Assembly: GCA_038521345.1 (NCBI GenBank)
Contig: JBCBKU010000010.1
Span: forward strand, 37,473 to 101,472
DNA: 64,000 bases
Origin: JBCBKU01 sp038521345
GTDB taxonomy: Bacteria; Pseudomonadota; Alphaproteobacteria; Rhodobacterales; Rhodobacteraceae
Direction of reading: 5' to 3'
The notes beneath the pieces were generated by a model. That model ran no database searches. It was not told where the DNA came from and saw only the letters and a list, made by a program, of their open reading frames with translations. A program made the position numbers and the translations under genes. Of the stretch, positions 59,596-64,000 are shown in pieces (the first letter of the stretch is position 1; the number at the start of each line of letters is the position of its first letter).

Positions 59596-60819
59596 ATGAC
59601 TAAGCCAAAGAAAGTCGTCCTTGCCTACTCCGGCGGTCTCGACACCTCGATCATCCTGAAGTGGCTTCAAACCGAATATTGCTGCGAAGTGGTCACGTTC
59701 ACGGCCGACCTCGGACAAGGCGAAGAGCTTGAGCCGGCCCGGAAGAAGGCTGAGCTTCTGGGCGTGTCGGACATCTACATCGAAGACGTGCGGGAAGAGT
59801 TCGTACGCGACTTCGTTTTTCCGATGTTCCGTGCAAACGCGCTCTACGAAGGCCTGTACCTACTCGGCACATCTATCGCCCGGCCCCTAATCTCAAAGCG
59901 TCTGATCGAAATTGCCGCCGAGACCGGTGCCGACGCGGTTGCGCACGGCGCGACCGGCAAAGGCAACGATCAGGTGCGTTTCGAATTATCGGCCTATGCC
60001 CTGAACCCCGAAATCAAGGTGATTGCGCCATGGCGAGAATGGGATCTGACAAGCCGGACGAAGCTCTTGGAGTTTGCGGAGGCGCATCAGATTCCGATCG
60101 CCAAGGACAAGCGCGGCGAAGCGCCCTTTTCGGTAGACGCAAACCTCCTGCACACCTCATCCGAGGGAAAGGTTCTGGAAGATCCAGGTGAGGAGGCGCC
60201 AGAGTATGTTTATCAGCGCACTGTTCATCCTGAGGATGCGCCCGCCACTCCGGAATTCATCGAAATCACATTTGAAAGTGGGGATGCCGTGGCTATCGAC
60301 GGCGTCGCAATGTCGCCTGCTACACTTCTGACAAAACTGAACGAGATCGGCGGACGCCACGGTGTCGGGCGTCTGGATCTGGTCGAAGGCCGCTTCGTCG
60401 GAATGAAATCGCGCGGAATCTACGAGACACCGGGTGGCACGGTCCTGCTGGAAGCTCATCGCGGTATCGAGCAAATCACGCTGGATCGGGGCGAGGCGCA
60501 TCTGAAGGACGAATTGATGCCGCGCTATGCTGAACTGATCTACAACGGGTTCTGGTTCTCACCCGAACGTCAGATGCTTCAGGCCGCTATTGATGCCAGC
60601 CAGACCCATGTGACAGGAACCGTCCGGCTCAGGCTCTACAAGGGTTCGGCGCGGACCGTCGCGCGGTGGTCTGACCATTCACTGTACTCAGAAGCACATG
60701 TCACATTCGAGGACGACGCGGGCGCTTACGACCAGAAGGACGCCGCCGGATTCATTCAGCTGAACGCGCTCAGGTTGAAACTCCTGGCGGCTCGGGACAG
60801 GCGGCTTTCCAAACGCTGA
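59596..60819 (+). CDS. argG: Argininosuccinate synthase
   Basis: A 407-residue ATP-dependent ligase joining citrulline and aspartate in arginine synthesis. The PP-loop is VVLAYSGGLDTSIILKWL; GADAVAHGATGKGNDQVRFEL, MSPATLLTKLNEIGGRHGVG and the C-terminal PERQMLQAAIDASQTHVTG are signatures. I start at the ATG at 59596 (MTKPKKVVLAYSGG), consistent with the family; the frame from 59521 has no support. It is the second arginine gene in the window besides argJ. Upstream, it shares a region with the divergent oxidoreductase. Confidence 0.97.
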   Translation: MTKPKKVVLAYSGGLDTSIILKWLQTEYCCEVVTFTADLGQGEELEPARKKAELLGVSDIYIEDVREEFVRDFVFPMFRANALYEGLYLLGTSIARPLISKRLIEIAAETGADAVAHGATGKGNDQVRFELSAYALNPEIKVIAPWREWDLTSRTKLLEFAEAHQIPIAKDKRGEAPFSVDANLLHTSSEGKVLEDPGEEAPEYVYQRTVHPEDAPATPEFIEITFESGDAVAIDGVAMSPATLLTKLNEIGGRHGVGRLDLVEGRFVGMKSRGIYETPGGTVLLEAHRGIEQITLDRGEAHLKDELMPRYAELIYNGFWFSPERQMLQAAIDASQTHVTGTVRLRLYKGSARTVARWSDHSLYSEAHVTFEDDAGAYDQKDAAGFIQLNALRLKLLAARDRRLSKR

Positions 60820-60910
60820 GCAAGCAACAGTTACCACAACCTTCCCGGTTCTTTCCTCGTTTTTGCCACAAACCGTTCGTACGTGTCATTCGCGGGGCGA
60901 AGGAGGGACA

Positions 60911-61966
60911 ATGTACGACGAAACAGGCATCGCGCCCGAGGGCTTCGTCTTCCGGGGTTCAGCACGCGAATGGTTCGGGATCTGGATTGTGAACCTGGTT
61001 CTCACCATCCTGACAGTCGGCATCTATTCGGCGTGGGCCAAAGTACGCACAAAGAAGTACTTCGCCCAGAACACCTATGTTGCAGGACGCAACTTCGACT
61101 ACCACGCGACTGGTCTGCAGATCCTGATCGGCCGCATTATCGTGATCGCAGCCATTATCGCATACTCGATCCTGAGCCAGATCGGCCTGGTCGCGCTGAT
61201 TATGCTTCTGGGCCTCTTGGTGGCCGTGCCGTGGCTCATGGTGCGCGCACTTAGGTTCAATGCCACCATGCACAGCTATTCCAACGTACGCTTCGGGTTC
61301 GACGGCTCCATGGGCGGCGCATTCCTTTCTTACATGCTTTATCCGTTCCTGACGGCTTTGACCCTTTACACGACCTATCCGTTCCTTGACCGCGCCGTGA
61401 AGCGTTACACGATGAACAACCATCGTCTTGGCAACAACCGCTTCGAGTTCGACGCGCCCATCGGTCCGTTCTACAAGGGCTTCCTGACAGCAATCATCTG
61501 GGTCGCCGCCGTGACAATGATCATTGCGGCCGTGGTTCTTTCACAGATAGGCACCGTGGATCTGACCACGATTGAGAACGATCCAACGGCTTCGCTGGCC
61601 ATCGGTGCCGCATTCTATGTCTGGATCTTCGTCGCTTTCGTTCCTGCATCTACGATCTACGGCGCTTTTGTGCGGAACGTGACGCTCAGCAATCTTGAGC
61701 TTGAGGGCGGACACCGCTTTGTATCGAATGTCCGACCGCTGAAGCTTGTTTGGATCGCAATCTCCAACGCGCTCATCACAATCGTTTCGCTGGGTCTTAT
61801 GCTGCCTTGGGCTCAGGTCCGGATAACCCGCTATCTGGCGGATCACACCACGCTGATCCCGGGGGCCTCCTTGGACAACTTCGTGTCGCAGATGGAGCGT
61901 CAGCAAAACGCGCTCGGCGATGCCTACGGCGACATCGAGGGAATCGAACTGGGCTTGCCGGTTTAA
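60911..61966 (+). CDS. DUF898 (YjgN-family) membrane protein
   Basis: A 351-residue integral membrane protein of the DUF898 family, function unknown. N-terminal soluble stretch of about 20 residues, then repeated helix pairs: IWIVNLVLTILTVGIYSAWAKVR, the signature AWAKVRTKKYF and NTYVAGRNFDYHATGLQIL; later helices include AFLSYMLYPFLTALTLY and FLTAIIWVAAVTMIIAAVV, and the second copy of the family motif at LIPGASLDNFV near the end. A strong ribosome binding site (AGGAGGG) precedes the ATG. It is followed by an M48 protease 24 bases later, a common pairing. Confidence 0.85.
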   Translation: MYDETGIAPEGFVFRGSAREWFGIWIVNLVLTILTVGIYSAWAKVRTKKYFAQNTYVAGRNFDYHATGLQILIGRIIVIAAIIAYSILSQIGLVALIMLLGLLVAVPWLMVRALRFNATMHSYSNVRFGFDGSMGGAFLSYMLYPFLTALTLYTTYPFLDRAVKRYTMNNHRLGNNRFEFDAPIGPFYKGFLTAIIWVAAVTMIIAAVVLSQIGTVDLTTIENDPTASLAIGAAFYVWIFVAFVPASTIYGAFVRNVTLSNLELEGGHRFVSNVRPLKLVWIAISNALITIVSLGLMLPWAQVRITRYLADHTTLIPGASLDNFVSQMERQQNALGDAYGDIEGIELGLPV

Positions 61967-61990
61967 CCGGCCGAACCCACATCGGACCTA

Positions 61991-63022
61991 ATGATGTCCG
62001 AGACCAAAATCCTTTCGGGCCGGGCATTCCCGGCCCGAACCTCGCGAGAGGTCGTGGCGCACCTGCAAGTCAGCACCAGCCATGCCGAGCTCGTTTCCGC
62101 GACGGGCGAAGTTCTGACGCGTCTTCACCCCAAGGATATCAGGTTTGACATGCCGATCGGCCGTGCGCCCCGGAGGACGACACTTCCGGACGGCACGCTG
62201 TTCGAAACAGAAGATCACGCGGGCGTCCGGTCGTTGAACACCCGATCTTTCTGGGAACGCCTCCAAACACTCGAAGTCTTCGGCCCGCGACTTGCCATAT
62301 TCATCTGCCTTGCCGTGGTCGGGGCCTGGGCCATCTGGCGGTTCGCGCTGCCGGCACTCGTTTCAGCCGCCGTGACAATGACGCCGCCATCGCTCACTCG
62401 TGCCATGGACGAAGGCACGATGCGAACCATCGATCTTACGATGGCCGACCCCACTGAATTGGGCACCGTGCGCCAAATTGAGCTTGAGGAGGTTTTTAAG
62501 GACCTTGTCGAGGCCCTGCCCGAGGGTGAGCGTCACCGCACTTACCAGCTTGAGTTTCGGACCATGCCAGGAATGGGACCCAACGCATTTGCCTTGCCGG
62601 GCGGTACCGTGGTGATGACGGACGCGCTCGTTAACGGATTCCCCGGAGACGACGTGGTTGCCGGCGTTCTTGGCCACGAATTGGGGCATATTGTAGAAGC
62701 CCATGGTCTCCGGCAACTCTACCGATCGCTCGGGACCTACGTCCTGATTGCCCTGATCGCCGGTGACACAGGCCCGATCCTTGAGGATGTTCTTCTTGAA
62801 GGGAACCTGCTTCTGTCACTTTCGCATTCCCGAACACATGAGCGCGACGCGGATGATTTTGGCCTCCGTCTTGCGGATGCGGCGGGATATGACCCGGCCG
62901 GGCTTCTTGAATTCTTCGATTCTCTGCCGGATGCAGAGGCCACCGATGGCAGTTGGTGGTCCACGCATCCACCTTCAGGTGAACGGATTGAAGCCATCCG
63001 CGACTACATTGCAAACCGCTGA
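61991..63022 (+). CDS. M48-family membrane-associated metalloprotease
   Basis: A 343-residue zinc protease of the M48 family (HtpX/Oma1-related). One membrane segment is visible at about residues 95-120 (PRLAIFICLAVVGAWAIWRFALPALVSA). The zinc site is GVLGHELGHIVEAHG (H-E-x2-H), with the third ligand in the later E-R-D-A-D segment (RTHERDADDFGLRL). It carries an N-terminal soluble domain of about 90 residues, SGRAFPARTSREVVAHL onwards, of unknown fold. Two adjacent ATG codons start the gene. It is paired with the DUF898 gene. Confidence 0.85.
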   Translation: MMSETKILSGRAFPARTSREVVAHLQVSTSHAELVSATGEVLTRLHPKDIRFDMPIGRAPRRTTLPDGTLFETEDHAGVRSLNTRSFWERLQTLEVFGPRLAIFICLAVVGAWAIWRFALPALVSAAVTMTPPSLTRAMDEGTMRTIDLTMADPTELGTVRQIELEEVFKDLVEALPEGERHRTYQLEFRTMPGMGPNAFALPGGTVVMTDALVNGFPGDDVVAGVLGHELGHIVEAHGLRQLYRSLGTYVLIALIAGDTGPILEDVLLEGNLLLSLSHSRTHERDADDFGLRLADAAGYDPAGLLEFFDSLPDAEATDGSWWSTHPPSGERIEAIRDYIANR

Positions 63023-63127
63023 CCCGCTTTTTGAAATGCGCGTCACCTGTTCGTGATCTCACGACCCAGTGAATTGCGAATGACGCGCCGCTCAAGGCAG
63101 TGTCGCGTCAACTTTGGGAGAAATGCC

Positions 63128-63796
63128 ATGACGTTCGCGCTCACGCGTATCAAGCCTGCCATCCTTGCAGTAGCCATTGCCTTCGGTTTGTTTGTCGAAT
63201 GCACCGAAGCCCAAGCCGCCGAACGCAACATCGTCGTGGCTGGTGGATGCTTCTGGTGCGTCGAATCTGACTTCGAACGCGTTCAGGGCGTTACCGACGT
63301 AGTCTCCGGATATTCGGGCGGGACTGTCGCGAACCCGACCTATCGTCAGGTGACACGCGGTGGTACCGGACATCTGGAAGTGGTGCAGATCACCTACGAC
63401 GACAGCCAGATCAGCCTTGACCGGATCCTGAACCTGTTCTTCCGCTCGATCGATCCAACCGATGCCGGCGGGCAGTTCTGCGACCGCGGTTTCAGCTATT
63501 CGACAGCGGTCTTCGCGGCCACGCCTGAAGAGCGGCAGATTGCCGAGAAGGCAAAGTCTGAAGCTCAACGCGCGTTGGGACAGACAATTGTAACCCCAAT
63601 TCTTGACGCCGCAGCCTTTTATCCCGCCGAAGCGTATCATCAGGATTACTATCGGCAGCAAGAGATCGTCCTGACGCGGCGCGGTCCTAAAACCAAGGCT
63701 GAGGCCTATAAATTCTACCGAACTGCGTGCGGACGCGATGCTCGCGTTCAAGAGCTCTGGGGTTCGAGCGCGCCCTTCGTGAAAACCGGTTCGTAA
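63128..63796 (+). CDS. msrA: Exported peptide methionine sulfoxide reductase MsrA
   Basis: A 222-residue MsrA that reduces the S-form of methionine sulfoxide. A signal peptide is present (IKPAILAVAIAFGLFVECTEAQA), so the enzyme is likely periplasmic. The active-site Cys41 is in VVAGGCFWCVESDFERV; other motifs are VSGYSGGTVANPTYRQV and AEAYHQDYY. The ATG at 63128 has GGGAGA upstream. The start at 63053 is rejected. The other half of the pair, MsrB, is not adjacent. A strong terminator follows. Confidence 0.94.
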   Translation: MTFALTRIKPAILAVAIAFGLFVECTEAQAAERNIVVAGGCFWCVESDFERVQGVTDVVSGYSGGTVANPTYRQVTRGGTGHLEVVQITYDDSQISLDRILNLFFRSIDPTDAGGQFCDRGFSYSTAVFAATPEERQIAEKAKSEAQRALGQTIVTPILDAAAFYPAEAYHQDYYRQQEIVLTRRGPKTKAEAYKFYRTACGRDARVQELWGSSAPFVKTGS

Positions 63797-63825
63797 CCGC
63801 TAATTTTCCTCGCACCTGCCATTGG

Positions 63826-63849
63826 CCCGCGCCCCTGACGCGGGTTTTT
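63826..63849 (+). terminator. Intrinsic terminator after msrA
   Basis: CCCGCG (63826-63831), loop CCCCTGA, CGCGGG (63839-63844), followed by TTTTT (63845-63849). The hairpin with a T-tract is a standard Rho-independent terminator for the plus strand. It touches the stop codon of the convergent gene. Confidence 0.8.
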
Positions 63850-64000
63850 CATCTGAGCTTGCAGGCCGCGAGGACAGCCATGTTGAGGATGTCATTCACG
63901 CTTGAGCTCTTGGCACAGATCTGGATTGGCTTGTCGACCCCGGCCAGGATTGGCCCGATAACCGTAGCCCCGCCCATTTCCTGCATAAGCTTCACAGAAA
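63849..64000 (-). CDS. maeB: NADP-dependent malic enzyme, C-terminal part
   Basis: The last 49 full codons of a gene that continues beyond the window. The residues SVKLMQEMGGATVIGPILAG and DKPIQICAKSSSVNDIL match the phosphotransacetylase-like C-terminal domain of MaeB-type malic enzymes, which decarboxylate malate to pyruvate with NADP. The short length prevents a firm call; a phosphate acetyltransferase is the alternative because the same domain ends both. The stop (63849-63851) overlaps the T-tract of the msrA terminator. Confidence 0.65.
   Translation of the reverse strand, partial: SVKLMQEMGGATVIGPILAGVDKPIQICAKSSSVNDILNMAVLAACKLR

Noticed and set aside
1..64000. tRNA, rRNA, CRISPR arrays, insertion sequences, prophage
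   Set aside because: No T-loop and acceptor pattern, no regularly spaced repeats, and no transposase, integrase or phage genes were seen on reading both strands; this was by eye, not by a scan program.

Overview
The window is a GC-rich bacterial chromosome segment that looks like Rhodobacteraceae (Roseobacter group, Alphaproteobacteria). Support for this: the run rnd-lptC-lptA-lptB-hpf-ptsN; secA divergent from a secreted parvulin followed by argJ-mutT; rimP-nusA-ylxR-infB; and two promoters of the alphaproteobacterial RpoH type (CTTG, 17-18 bp, CCTATATA). No rRNA, tRNA, insertion sequence, prophage or CRISPR array was seen. The placement is inference from gene content, not from a marker-gene comparison. 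No search was run, so names rest on motif recognition.

Layout. 1-4.6 kb: the end of a reductive-dehalogenase-like Fe-S protein, tag, a small membrane protein, and a lone error-prone polymerase dnaE2 with a LexA-like box. 4.7-8.5 kb: ribonuclease D, lipopolysaccharide transport (lptCAB), ribosome hibernation factor and PTS-Ntr EIIA. 8.5-17.9 kb: a surface-glycan locus on the minus strand (sulfotransferase, four glycosyltransferases, galU, cysQ) with a divergent polysaccharide-export-type permease and an SH3 protein. This is the most coherent accessory system here and probably makes and exports a sulfated glycan. 18.5-25.1 kb: alkB, dnaK-dnaJ, radC, and a binding-protein/OmpA hybrid. 25.2-36.3 kb: secA, parvulin, argJ, mutT, a 41-residue ORF, and the infB-ylxR-nusA-rimP translation operon with an intrinsic terminator in its leader.

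36.4-49.3 kb: a nucleotide-sugar epimerase, CAP-domain proteins, a short Tat-type binding protein, a proline iminopeptidase, ubiG, a MarR regulator, a carbon-nitrogen hydrolase, grxC, comF, a methyltransferase, ferrochelatase, two L,D-transpeptidases around a CAP lipoprotein, a NaChBac-type sodium channel and an RNA m5U-type methyltransferase. 49.3-64 kb: a paired ABC exporter, a tRNA nucleotidyltransferase, Nudix hydrolases, Hsp33 with an RpoH-type promoter, a response-regulator/PP2C phosphatase divergent from an Hpt protein, a SAF-domain oxidoreductase, argG, a DUF898 membrane protein with an M48 protease, an exported MsrA, and the end of a malic enzyme.

Most genes sit in tight operons with 4-bp stop/start overlaps, and GTG or TTG starts are common. 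The points most worth checking are the sulfated-glycan locus and its irregular gene starts, the attenuator-like rimP leader, the phosphorelay pair without a kinase, and the two matching RpoH-type promoters.
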